From: Achromobacter pulmonis
Lineage (GTDB): Bacteria; Pseudomonadota; Gammaproteobacteria; Burkholderiales; Burkholderiaceae_B
Assembly: GCF_902859765.1 (NCBI RefSeq)
Contig: NZ_CADIJV010000004.1
Span: forward strand, 124,001 to 188,000
Direction: 5' to 3'
DNA length: 64,000 nucleotides
Shown: positions 1 through 7,769 of the stretch, piece by piece
Layout of the letters: every line of letters begins with the position of its first letter
Position numbering within the stretch: the stretch's first letter is position 1
The notes under the pieces: model-generated
What the model saw: only the letters and a program-made list of their open reading frames with translations
Told to the model about the DNA's origin: nothing
Database searches by the model: none
Made by a program: the position numbers and the translations under genes

Positions 1-501
1 GCTGGCGGCCAGCACCGTGGCGCCGGCCGGCGGCCGCAGCACGCTCTGTTCGTGCGTCAGGAGGGCCGGGAACGGATCGGGCAGGCCGGCCAGCAGCGGA
101 TCCGCCGCGGCGGCGGGCAGGCACCTGACCGCGTGCAGCCCGATTTCGCGGCCGCGCGGATGGTAATCGACCTCGCCGCCGAAGGCGTGGGCCATGAGCT
201 GGTGGCCGTAACAGATGCCGAGCAGCGACAACTGCGCATCCATCGCTTCGCGCAGCCATTGCGCGGTGCGCTCGCTCCAGGGTTCGCGGTCGGTGACCAT
301 GGCCCACGAACCCGTCAGCACCGCGCCGCGCAGCGCGGCCGGGTCGGGCAGGTCGTCGCCGGCGGCCGGATGGATCACGGTCAGGGGCGCGCCCACGCCC
401 GCCAGGGCCGCCATGACCCAATCCGCCTGCTCGCCGTGGGCGGCGCGCAGATCTTCGGGCGGTCTGCCCATTTGCAGGATGGCTAGCGGTCGGAGTGGCA
501 T
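1..501 (-). CDS. Class I glutamine amidotransferase (partial, C-terminus outside window)
   Basis: The reverse strand reads openly from an ATG at 501 to the window edge, giving 167 codons. The protein resembles the GMP-synthase-like stand-alone glutamine amidotransferases. The nucleophile elbow GICYGHQLMAHAFGG is present with the catalytic Cys near residue 97, and an upstream VLTGSW segment fits the oxyanion strand. The expected His-Glu pair would lie beyond the window edge, so activity cannot be judged. The family hydrolyses glutamine or gamma-glutamyl amides; the substrate is unknown. No strong ribosome binding site precedes the ATG and no in-frame ATG lies just upstream. It faces the same way as the TonB receptor gene behind it but is separated from it by 237 bases without a recognisable gene. 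Confidence 0.85.
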   Translation of the reverse strand, partial: MPLRPLAILQMGRPPEDLRAAHGEQADWVMAALAGVGAPLTVIHPAAGDDLPDPAALRGAVLTGSWAMVTDREPWSERTAQWLREAMDAQLSLLGICYGHQLMAHAFGGEVDYHPRGREIGLHAVRCLPAAAADPLLAGLPDPFPALLTHEQSVLRPPAGATVLAAS

Positions 502-738
502 GGCGATGACGGCGTCGGCGAGGCCCCGGACAGGCCCCGCGCAATGATGGGGCCGCCGCGCCCATTCATCAATAGCCCGGCGCCGCTATCTGCCATGAAC
601 GGGGTTGATATCGGCCGGGATGCCGGATGCCGGCGCATCGGCATGGCCGCGCCCGGTGCGCCGGCCAGGCGATCGTGGCAGTGCCGATCAGGCACGCCAG
701 GAAGGCGGCGCGCCAGGCGCCGAAGATCCTCGGGCGGC

Positions 739-3132
739 TCACCATTTGTAGCGCACCGAGCCCACGATCTGGCGCCCCTGGCCAAGATAGCAATAGCCGC
801 CGCTGCACGTCTGTACCTGCTTGTCGGCCAGGTTCTGCACGCTCAGGCGCGCCTGCCATCCCTTGAGCGCCGGGTGGGCGTAGCCGGGTTCGAAGTTCAC
901 CGACACATCGAACAGCGTGGCCGCCGGATTGCGCATCAGGTTGAGCTTGTCGCCATAGCTGGCGCCGATGTAGCGCGCGCCCGCGCCCAGGCCAAGACCG
1001 GCCAGCGGCCCTTGCGGCAGGCGATAGTCAAGCCACAGGCTGGCCAGGTGGCGCGGCTGGTAGGACGGTACCTTGCCGATCTCGGCCGGGTTGTTGCTCT
1101 TGATCACTTCGCCGCGGTTGTAGCTGTAGCTGGCGATCAGTTTCAGGCCGCGCTCCAGATCCGCCAGGCCTTCCAGTTCGAGGCCGGTGGAGCGGATGGT
1201 GCCGGCCAGTTCCGACCAGGGCTGGCCGGGCACGACGCGCGCCGCGTCCTTTTCCTCGATGCGGTAGGCGGCCAGCGTCACATAGCTGCGGGAACCGGTT
1301 GGCTGGTATTTGATGCCGGCCTCGATCTGCTCGCCGTGGGTCGGGTCGAGCACCTCGCCCGTCCGTGTCAGGCCGGTGTTGGGAGTGAACGAGGTGGAAT
1401 AGTTCATGTACGGCGCCAGGCCGTTGCCGGCCAGGTACAGCGCGCCGGCCTGCCAGGTGAAGGCGCGGTCGGACTTGGCCGTGGCAGGCTTGCTGCGGTT
1501 CAGCAGGTTGCGTTTGTCATGGCGCAGCGTGTCATAGCGGCCGCCCAGCGTCATGCGCCAGTTGCCCAGCGAAGCCTGGTCGGACAGGTAGAACCCGTGC
1601 TGTGCATTGCGTTGCAACGACGATGAAAGGTTCGTCGGCGAGGTTGGTCGCGACACGTTGCCGTACTGGGGATTGTCCAGGTCCAGCGCGGGGTAGCCGG
1701 TCAGATAGCCATTGCCCTGACTCCATTTCAGCCATTGGTAGTCAAAGCCGGTTAGCAGGTTGTGGGCGACTTGGCTGGTGTTGAACCGCACGGTCGCGTT
1801 GTTATCCACCGACACGTTCTTGACCATGCTTCTGATGCTCCAGGCGTTGCGCTTAAGCAGGCGGGTACCCGGCTCCAGACCGGCCCCGCTCAGATAACGC
1901 GCGTCCAGGTCGATACGGCCGTGGCGTAATTGCTGGCGCAGCGTGACGTTCTGGCTTAGGCGATGCTCCAGCTCGTAGCCGATCTGGTATTGCGTCTGGC
2001 GCTGGTGATCGTAGCGCGGATCGCTGACGCGGATCTTGGTGACCTTGCCGTTTTCGACGTAGTTGCCGACGTTGGCGTCGGTCTCGTCCTTCAGGTATTG
2101 GCCGAGCAGCGTCAGCGTGGTGTTCTCGCCCAGGCGGAACTCGAACGACGGCGCGAACAGGTCGCGGTCATCCGCGATCATGCGTTCGGTTTCACCGCGC
2201 CGCACCAACCCGATCACGCGGTAGCGCGCGCTGCCAGATGCGTTGATGTCACCACCCATGTCGAACGCGGCCTGCTTGCGGTCATGGGTCGAGCCTTGCA
2301 GCATGATCTCGTGGACCGGGTCCGGACCCGGCCGCTTCGAGATCCGGTTGATGACGCCGCCGGGTGTGCCCTGGCCATAGAGCACCGACATCGGGCCCTT
2401 GACGATGTCGACGCGTTCCAGCGCATACGGCTCGGTGCGGAAGTAGGCGTAAGAACCCGGCGTCTGGCGCAGGCCGTCGAGATAGTCGCCGGTGGTGTTG
2501 ACCGAAAAGCCGCGGATCGAGATCTGGTCGAAGCGCGGATCGAACCCGGCGCTGCCCGTGCCGACGCCGGCCGAATAGCGCACCGCCTCGACCATCGAGG
2601 TGGCGCCGCGCGCGTCCATCTGAGCGCGCGTCACCACGCTGACCGAGCGCGGCGTTTCCATCAGCGAGGTAGCGCTCTTGAGGGCGCTGCCGCTGGCCTG
2701 CGCCACGAACGCGTCGGCCTCGCGGGCGGCGGCGCCGATCACCGCGATGGGCGCCAGCGTGGCCGGCCCCGCAACTTGCGGTTGCAACACGTAATGCCCG
2801 TCAGGCGTGCGCGCGGCGGCCAAGCCGCTGCCTGCCAGCAGCGCGGCCAGTGCCTCCGGCACCGTGTAGCGGCCGGAGAGGCCCGGACTGGTCTTGCCCT
2901 GGGTCAGCGGCATGGCGCCGCCGAGCGGCACGCTCGCGGCCAGGCCGAACGCGTTCAGCGCCTCGGTCAGCGGGCCGGCCGGAATCTCGTAGGCGCGGCG
3001 GCTATCGGCTGTCGATGCCGGCTGGGCCAGCGCCGGCATCAGGCCGGCCAGCGCCAGGCTGGCGGCCAGCACCCAGGGGCGCGACCCTTGGCGGCGGGCG
3101 GGGAGGGGGGGTAAGGCGTGAGAGCGATTCAT
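739..3132 (-). CDS. TonB-dependent siderophore receptor with N-terminal signalling (STN) domain, FecA type
   Basis: Outer-membrane receptor of 797 residues that imports a ferric siderophore and reports its presence inward. After a signal peptide (about residues 1-37, ending ALAQP) comes an STN domain starting at YEIPAGPLTEALNAFG (about 48-120), which in FecA-type transducers contacts FecR. A plug domain follows (METPRSVSVVTRAQMD, then VDIVKGPMSVLYGQGTPGG), then the beta-barrel ending in an aromatic residue (VGSVRYKW), as usual for barrel proteins. I chose the ATG at 3132 because it puts the signal peptide at the N-terminus; an ATG at 3189 would add 19 non-signal residues. It lies directly downstream of fecR and fecI on the same strand, the standard order for a cell-surface signalling unit. 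The siderophore is unknown. A C7 run (coding strand) lies at codons 7-9. Confidence 0.93.
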   Translation of the reverse strand: MNRSHALPPLPARRQGSRPWVLAASLALAGLMPALAQPASTADSRRAYEIPAGPLTEALNAFGLAASVPLGGAMPLTQGKTSPGLSGRYTVPEALAALLAGSGLAAARTPDGHYVLQPQVAGPATLAPIAVIGAAAREADAFVAQASGSALKSATSLMETPRSVSVVTRAQMDARGATSMVEAVRYSAGVGTGSAGFDPRFDQISIRGFSVNTTGDYLDGLRQTPGSYAYFRTEPYALERVDIVKGPMSVLYGQGTPGGVINRISKRPGPDPVHEIMLQGSTHDRKQAAFDMGGDINASGSARYRVIGLVRRGETERMIADDRDLFAPSFEFRLGENTTLTLLGQYLKDETDANVGNYVENGKVTKIRVSDPRYDHQRQTQYQIGYELEHRLSQNVTLRQQLRHGRIDLDARYLSGAGLEPGTRLLKRNAWSIRSMVKNVSVDNNATVRFNTSQVAHNLLTGFDYQWLKWSQGNGYLTGYPALDLDNPQYGNVSRPTSPTNLSSSLQRNAQHGFYLSDQASLGNWRMTLGGRYDTLRHDKRNLLNRSKPATAKSDRAFTWQAGALYLAGNGLAPYMNYSTSFTPNTGLTRTGEVLDPTHGEQIEAGIKYQPTGSRSYVTLAAYRIEEKDAARVVPGQPWSELAGTIRSTGLELEGLADLERGLKLIASYSYNRGEVIKSNNPAEIGKVPSYQPRHLASLWLDYRLPQGPLAGLGLGAGARYIGASYGDKLNLMRNPAATLFDVSVNFEPGYAHPALKGWQARLSVQNLADKQVQTCSGGYCYLGQGRQIVGSVRYKW

Positions 3133-3230
3133 GACGGTTCCGTATTCGTGCATCGGCGGACGGGACGCCGATGAATGGCGGCCCCGCACTTACCAGATCG
3201 AACGAAACGGAAAAAAGGGCAGATCTGCGT

Positions 3231-4220
3231 TCACGCCGGCGCCAGCGTGGTCCACCAGGGCAGCTTGCGCTCGACCCGCAGGGACAAGGCGCGCGCAAGC
3301 AGTTGCAGCGTGCGGTCGGTGTCGATCAGGGGATACGTGCCCATCACACGCAGGCCGGCCACCTCGGGCGCCACGCCCAGGTGGCCGTGGCGATAGCGCG
3401 CCAGTTCGGCCACCAACGCGTCCAGGCGCATGTCGCTGGCCACGATCATGCCGTGGGTCCAGGCGCCGGTGCCGGGATCGAGGGGAGCCGGCCGGTCGAT
3501 CCCGGCGGCGTTGAACGTGACCTGGCTGCCGGTGGACAGGACGCCCGTGTCGCCGCGGTTGGCGGTGTGGATCTCGACCGTGCCGTCCAGCACTGCCAAC
3601 TGCGTCGCCTGCTCCAGCAGGCGCACGCCGAAGCGCGCGACGCGGGTCCGCAGGCGCCCATGGGGCGTGGCCACCACGAACGGCCGCGAGGCGGCGATGG
3701 CGGTCACCAGGATCTCACCGCGCACCAGGGTCAGTCGGCGTTCGGCCGGGCCGCCGTCGAAATCGACGGCGCTGGCGGTGTTCAGCCACAGCGCGCTGCC
3801 ATCGGCCAGCCGGGTCTCGCGGACTTGGCCGACCGGGCTGCGGTGATCGGCCGCCAGCGCCAGCAGTTCTTCGCGCAGCGGCCTGTGGCGCCAGGCCAGC
3901 CAGCCGCCCAGCAGCCCACCGGATAGCAGCGTCAGACTGCGCAGGTGACGGCGCCGGGGCGGTGCGAGCGCGGCCTGCAGTCCTGCCGAGGCCGCGCGCG
4001 GCTCGCCAGCGCGCAGCGGCGCGAAGCGCTTGCTGACGGATTCAATGTAGCCCCAGGCCGCCTGGTGGCGCGGGCTGAGGTCGAGCCAGGCGCGCCATTG
4101 CTGCCAATCGGCGCTGCCCGCGGTGTCGGCATGTAGCCGCACATACCAGTCGGCGGCCTGCTCCAGGCTGTGGTGATCCGCGGTGGCGATCGGGCCGCCG
4201 ACGGATGCGGGCGAGGTCAT
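3231..4220 (-). CDS. fecR: FecR-type anti-sigma factor / transmembrane sensor
   Basis: 329-residue inner-membrane regulator that normally holds and activates a FecI sigma factor in response to the TonB receptor. The N-terminal DUF4880 part (DWQQWRAWLD, about 30-50) is cytoplasmic. A hydrophobic stretch near residues 95-115 fits the membrane segment. The periplasmic FecR domain follows (VGQVRETRLADGSALWLNTASAV), and the C-terminal part (LRVMGTYPLIDTDRTLQLLARAL) is the STN-like segment that meets the receptor. The ATG at 4220 overlaps the end of fecI by four bases, so the two are translationally coupled. The reading frame stays open far upstream of this ATG, but that stretch is the shadow of fecI. 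Confidence 0.93.
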   Translation of the reverse strand: MTSPASVGGPIATADHHSLEQAADWYVRLHADTAGSADWQQWRAWLDLSPRHQAAWGYIESVSKRFAPLRAGEPRAASAGLQAALAPPRRRHLRSLTLLSGGLLGGWLAWRHRPLREELLALAADHRSPVGQVRETRLADGSALWLNTASAVDFDGGPAERRLTLVRGEILVTAIAASRPFVVATPHGRLRTRVARFGVRLLEQATQLAVLDGTVEIHTANRGDTGVLSTGSQVTFNAAGIDRPAPLDPGTGAWTHGMIVASDMRLDALVAELARYRHGHLGVAPEVAGLRVMGTYPLIDTDRTLQLLARALSLRVERKLPWWTTLAPA

Positions 4221-4792
4221 GGCTGCAACGCCGTCGGCGCGTGCGCGGTTGGCGCGGGAAAATGGCCGGGCGCCGCCGCGGCCTGGTATGAGGCTTCCAG
4301 CAGGGCGCAATGCAGCATGGCCCGCGCCAGATAGCTCTTGACGGTACGTTCCGAAACCGCGAGTTCGACGGCTATGTCGCGATACTTCATGCCGTCGACC
4401 TGGGCCAGGATGAAGGCCCGCGCCACCTTGGGCGGCAACTGGCGCAGCATGTCGGCGGCCTGCAGCAGCGTCTCGACGATGATGGCCTGGTGTTCGGCCG
4501 ACGGTGCGGCGGCGCCGGCGCAGGTGGCGAGCGTGTCGAGCCAAGCGCGTTCGACTTCCCGCCGCCGCCACAGGTCGATGCACATGCCGTCGCCCATGCT
4601 GCGCAGATAGGTGCGCGCGCCCTGGGGGCTGTCGAAGGCACGCGGCGCGGCCAGCAAGCGTACGAATGCGTCATGGGCCAGGTCGGCGGCATCGAAGGCG
4701 TTGCCGAGCCGGCGCAGCAGCCAATTGCGCAGCCAGCCGTGATGCGCCTGGTACAGGCTGTGGATGTCCGGAGGGCGGGAATCGGGGCACAT
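4217..4792 (-). CDS. fecI: ECF sigma factor, FecI type
   Basis: 191-residue extracytoplasmic-function sigma factor that directs RNA polymerase to the cognate receptor promoter. Sigma region 2 occupies about residues 10-80 (SLYQAHHGWLRNWLLRRL, DAADLAHDAFVRLLA). Region 4 follows at about 115-170, with the helix-turn-helix KYRDIAVELAVSERTVKSYLARA. The start at 4792 was chosen because it gives the usual family length; the in-frame ATG at 4912 lies upstream of the Fur box and would place the operator inside the gene. It overlaps fecR by four bases. A Fur box lies 32 bases upstream, so expression should rise under iron starvation. Confidence 0.93.
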   Translation of the reverse strand: MCPDSRPPDIHSLYQAHHGWLRNWLLRRLGNAFDAADLAHDAFVRLLAAPRAFDSPQGARTYLRSMGDGMCIDLWRRREVERAWLDTLATCAGAAAPSAEHQAIIVETLLQAADMLRQLPPKVARAFILAQVDGMKYRDIAVELAVSERTVKSYLARAMLHCALLEASYQAAAAPGHFPAPTAHAPTALQP

Positions 4793-4824
4793 GGCGGGAG
4801 AGAGGGGCGAAGACCTCCCGCGAG

Positions 4825-4846
4825 TATAACAATAACGATTATCAAT
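4825..4846 (-). promoter_or_regulatory. Fur box upstream of fecI
   Basis: Read on the reverse strand this stretch is TTGATAATCGTTATTGTTAT, close to the 19-bp Fur consensus GATAATGATAATCATTATC. It is strikingly AT-rich in a GC-rich neighbourhood and lies just ahead of the sigma factor of an iron-uptake unit. This is the expected position for iron-dependent repression of fecI. The match is by eye. Confidence 0.8.
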
Positions 4847-4945
4847 TACTTTTTGCCACGACCCCGCCGCACGGCCGCGGGTCCGGCGGCGGATGAGGCC
4901 GGCCGCCATCATCCGTTGCCACCGGTCGGCTGGGGGACGCGTAGT

Positions 4946-7069
4946 TCAGCTGCGTCGGCGCGCCGTCAGCCATTGCGTCGACGGCAGGGCATGGTCGACG
5001 ATGCGCACCTCGCCAATGCTGCCGAAGAAGCCGTCGGCGCGGGCGCCATCCCATGAACCGGCGCCGATCACCCAGGGCATGTTGGCGGCCAGCGCCGCCA
5101 GCCCCGGCGCGTCGGCGACGTTGCGCAGCACCGGCGCGCCCTCGACGTACAGAATGGTTTCGTGCGTGGTGTCGTCGTTGACGATGGCCACGTGCATCCA
5201 CTTGTCGGCAATGATTTCGCCAGACCAGTTGGCCTTCGCGCCGCGCGCGCCGTTGACCTCGGGCACCACTTCCCACTGCACTTCGCGCAGGCTGGAAATG
5301 GCGAACAGCAAGGGCGGGGATTCGGGGTCGCCGCCATTGAAACCGGCCAGATCGCCGCGCTTGCCGTCGCGCGTCATGATGTTCATCCAGGCATGCTTCT
5401 GCGCGCTCCAGTCGCGGTCGATCTTGATGAAGGCTTCCACCGTGTAGCCATTGGGCACCGTCTCGGCGTTCAGCGGCGCCGTGGTGGCGCTGGTGAAGTA
5501 GCTCATGCGAGCGGTGTTCTTGTCGGTGTTCAGGAACCGTACCGAACCGGGCGCGGCCGACAGGTAGTGGTGGTCGTTGGACCACACCATGTCCGCGAGC
5601 TGCGCGCCGGCCACGCCATCGATGTTCAAGGGCGCGCGGCTGACGGGATTCAAGCCGGCGCGATCCTGGATCACCTGGCCCACCGGCACCGGCTGGCCGT
5701 CGGTGCCGCCGAAAAAGCGCCAGTGCGCCAGGGTGCCCGGCACCTGCGGATAGTCGTCGCTGTCGGCAGCGGGCTTCTGCACCGTGGCGGCGGGCTCGGC
5801 GTAGTTGGCCAGGATCAAGGCGCGGGCCTGGTCGAGCAGCGGGGGATGCGAGGGCGCGGCGGCCTTGAACGTCTTGTTGAAGCCGCTGAAGCGCCTGGCA
5901 AAATCCATCTTGATGGTGAACTGCTCGTTGGCCCCGGTCAGCACCGCCTGGTCGAAGGCGTTGAGCGTGGCCTTTGGCTTTTGCGGCACCCACGGCGAGA
6001 ACGACAGCACGCGGATCTCGTTGTTGCTCAGGTCGAATTCGTACAGGCGCATCAAGCCATTGCCGCCCTGGTAGGCCATTTGGTAGTCCACCACCATTTC
6101 CTCGACCGCGTTGCCGAAGGCGTTGGTCTTGGTCAGGCGCGCCGCGCCATGATAGTGGCCATTGAGCGTCATGAAGATCTGGTCGTTGTCGCGGATCAGT
6201 TTGTCCCACAGCATCAGGCCGTAGGGCACCTCCAGGGGGCTGACGCCGTCCTTGTCGATGTTGAGCAGTTGGTGATTGACCAGGATCACCGGCAGCGTCG
6301 GATGGGCGCGGATGACCTGGTTGGCCCAGTCCAGCCCGGCATCGGAGATGCGCCACGACAACGACAGCACCATGAATGCCTGGCCCTCGGCCTGGAACAC
6401 GTGATACTCATGGAAACCGCTGGGATCGCGGCCGCCGAAGGTGGCCTGCTGGCGCGCGCGGTCGGTGCCGAACGTCTTCAGATACGGCTCGTTCGCCAGG
6501 GTGCGCTGCGCGTCGGTGGCGCTGGCCTGGCTGCTGGCGTCGACGTAATCGCGGTCCAGGATCACGTCATGATTGCCGGCCAGGATGGAGTAGGGCACCT
6601 TGGCGTCTTCCAGGATCTGCATGGCCGCGCTGGCCACCGTCCACTGGTCGGGTTTGCCTTGCTGGTCGACCACATCGCCCAGGTGGATCAGGAAAGGAAT
6701 GTCCAGCGCCTTGGCGTGGTCGGCAACCCACTGCGTCTGGGCCTTGTAGGGCTCGCTACCGTACTTGCGCATGAACTGCTGGTTCTCGGCATCGGTGGCG
6801 TAGCGCGAGTAGAACTGGGTGTCCGGCAGCACCGCCACGGCGAAGCTGGAGATGTTCACCGGTTGCGGCGGCGCGGCCGTATTGGCCGCCGCTGTGTCCT
6901 CGTCGTCGCTGGCGCAGGCCGAAAGCAGCAGCGAGCCGCCGACCGGCAGCAGGGTGGCGCCAAAGCCGGCTTTCAGCAGGCTGCGCCGGCGCGGGTCGGC
7001 CGCTATCGGCAGGGGGGTGTTCGTGATCGTGGCAATGTCGTTGCTGCCGTCGTGCTTGTCGTGCGCCAT
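4946..7069 (-). CDS. Exported metallophosphoesterase with C-terminal LamG-like domain
   Basis: 707-residue calcineurin-like phosphoesterase. Metal-binding motifs appear in family order: LPDTQF (about residue 81), HLGDVVDQ (about 130), GNHDVI (about 162), then VNHQLL and NGHYHG. The C-terminal third (YTVEAFIKIDRDW, KWMHVAIVNDD, GSIGEVRIVDHAL) is a concanavalin-type LamG fold that usually binds sugars or surfaces. The N-terminus carries a twin-arginine-like motif RRRSLLK (about 27-33), then a hydrophobic stretch and a lipobox-like LSAC ending at Cys52. Export by Tat, perhaps as a lipoprotein, is therefore likely. It sits upstream of fecI on the same strand, but the Fur box and about 100 bases separate them, so co-transcription is doubtful. 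The substrate is unknown. Confidence 0.88.
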   Translation of the reverse strand: MAHDKHDGSNDIATITNTPLPIAADPRRRSLLKAGFGATLLPVGGSLLLSACASDDEDTAAANTAAPPQPVNISSFAVAVLPDTQFYSRYATDAENQQFMRKYGSEPYKAQTQWVADHAKALDIPFLIHLGDVVDQQGKPDQWTVASAAMQILEDAKVPYSILAGNHDVILDRDYVDASSQASATDAQRTLANEPYLKTFGTDRARQQATFGGRDPSGFHEYHVFQAEGQAFMVLSLSWRISDAGLDWANQVIRAHPTLPVILVNHQLLNIDKDGVSPLEVPYGLMLWDKLIRDNDQIFMTLNGHYHGAARLTKTNAFGNAVEEMVVDYQMAYQGGNGLMRLYEFDLSNNEIRVLSFSPWVPQKPKATLNAFDQAVLTGANEQFTIKMDFARRFSGFNKTFKAAAPSHPPLLDQARALILANYAEPAATVQKPAADSDDYPQVPGTLAHWRFFGGTDGQPVPVGQVIQDRAGLNPVSRAPLNIDGVAGAQLADMVWSNDHHYLSAAPGSVRFLNTDKNTARMSYFTSATTAPLNAETVPNGYTVEAFIKIDRDWSAQKHAWMNIMTRDGKRGDLAGFNGGDPESPPLLFAISSLREVQWEVVPEVNGARGAKANWSGEIIADKWMHVAIVNDDTTHETILYVEGAPVLRNVADAPGLAALAANMPWVIGAGSWDGARADGFFGSIGEVRIVDHALPSTQWLTARRRS

Positions 7070-7280
7070 CTGTACCGCCCATCCGTTGAAAAAGGGGGAA
7101 GCTTAGAAACGCGGGGTGACGGATTTGTTAAGTCTGCGTGAAGATTGTGCGGCGCCGCGCCGTCGGCTGGCCGCCGGGCGGCCCCTTCGCCGCCCACCTT
7201 TCCTAGTGTCCTACTGCGCTTGGCGCGGCCCATTTCTGCGTAAGTAGCGTGCTACCATCCGCCTCTTCAAAAGGATGCGA

Positions 7281-7679
7281 ATGCCCGCCACAGGAGCCCT
7301 TTTCAGCAGACGCTGGACCGCGCTGGCCGCGGTGTTCCTGTTCGCCTTCCAGGCGCTGATCGCATCGGCCGCGCTGGCCGGGCCCGGCAGCGCGCCCGGC
7401 GCCACCACCATCATCTGCACCGCCAGCGGACCGCGCGTGGTCACGCTGGACGCCGACGGCGTCGCGCAGGATGCGCAGCAGCACAGCGGCGCCTTGCCGC
7501 ATTGCTGTTTCGCCGGCTGCGCCATGCTGGGCGGCGCCCCGCCGTCCGGGCTGGCCGTACGGGCCTGGCTGCTGCCCGCCACGCCGCCGCTGCTGCCGGC
7601 GCCCACCATCGACATCCATTTCTCCAGCGCGCAGGCGCGGTTGCCGCGGCAGCCGCGCGCGCCACCTCTGTCGGCCTGA
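7281..7679 (+). CDS. DUF2946 family protein
   Basis: 132-residue protein with an N-terminal hydrophobic signal segment (RRWTALAAVFLFAFQALIAS) and the HCCFAGCAM cysteine/histidine motif typical of DUF2946. Members are small exported or membrane-anchored proteins often found next to copper TonB receptors, as here. I chose the ATG at 7281 because AAAAGG lies at a good distance before it; the ATG at 7275 would sit directly on that ribosome binding site. The copper receptor starts 90 bases downstream on the same strand, so the two probably form one transcript. A role in copper handling is inferred from family and context. Confidence 0.8.
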   Translation: MPATGALFSRRWTALAAVFLFAFQALIASAALAGPGSAPGATTIICTASGPRVVTLDADGVAQDAQQHSGALPHCCFAGCAMLGGAPPSGLAVRAWLLPATPPLLPAPTIDIHFSSAQARLPRQPRAPPLSA

Positions 7680-7769
7680 ACCTTCGTTTTCCCATTTTTT
7701 CGCTGGCGCGTATCGATGCGGCCCGCGCGGTCGCGCGCGCGTCCAGCCTGTTCAGATCCAGAGAATCCC

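Noticed and set aside
1963-3114. Long open frame antisense to the TonB receptor
   Set aside because: It is rich in Arg, Ala and His without domains, as expected for the complement of a GC-rich gene. Similar shadows lie opposite the phosphoesterase (5162-7141) and the ABC-F gene (43613-45358).
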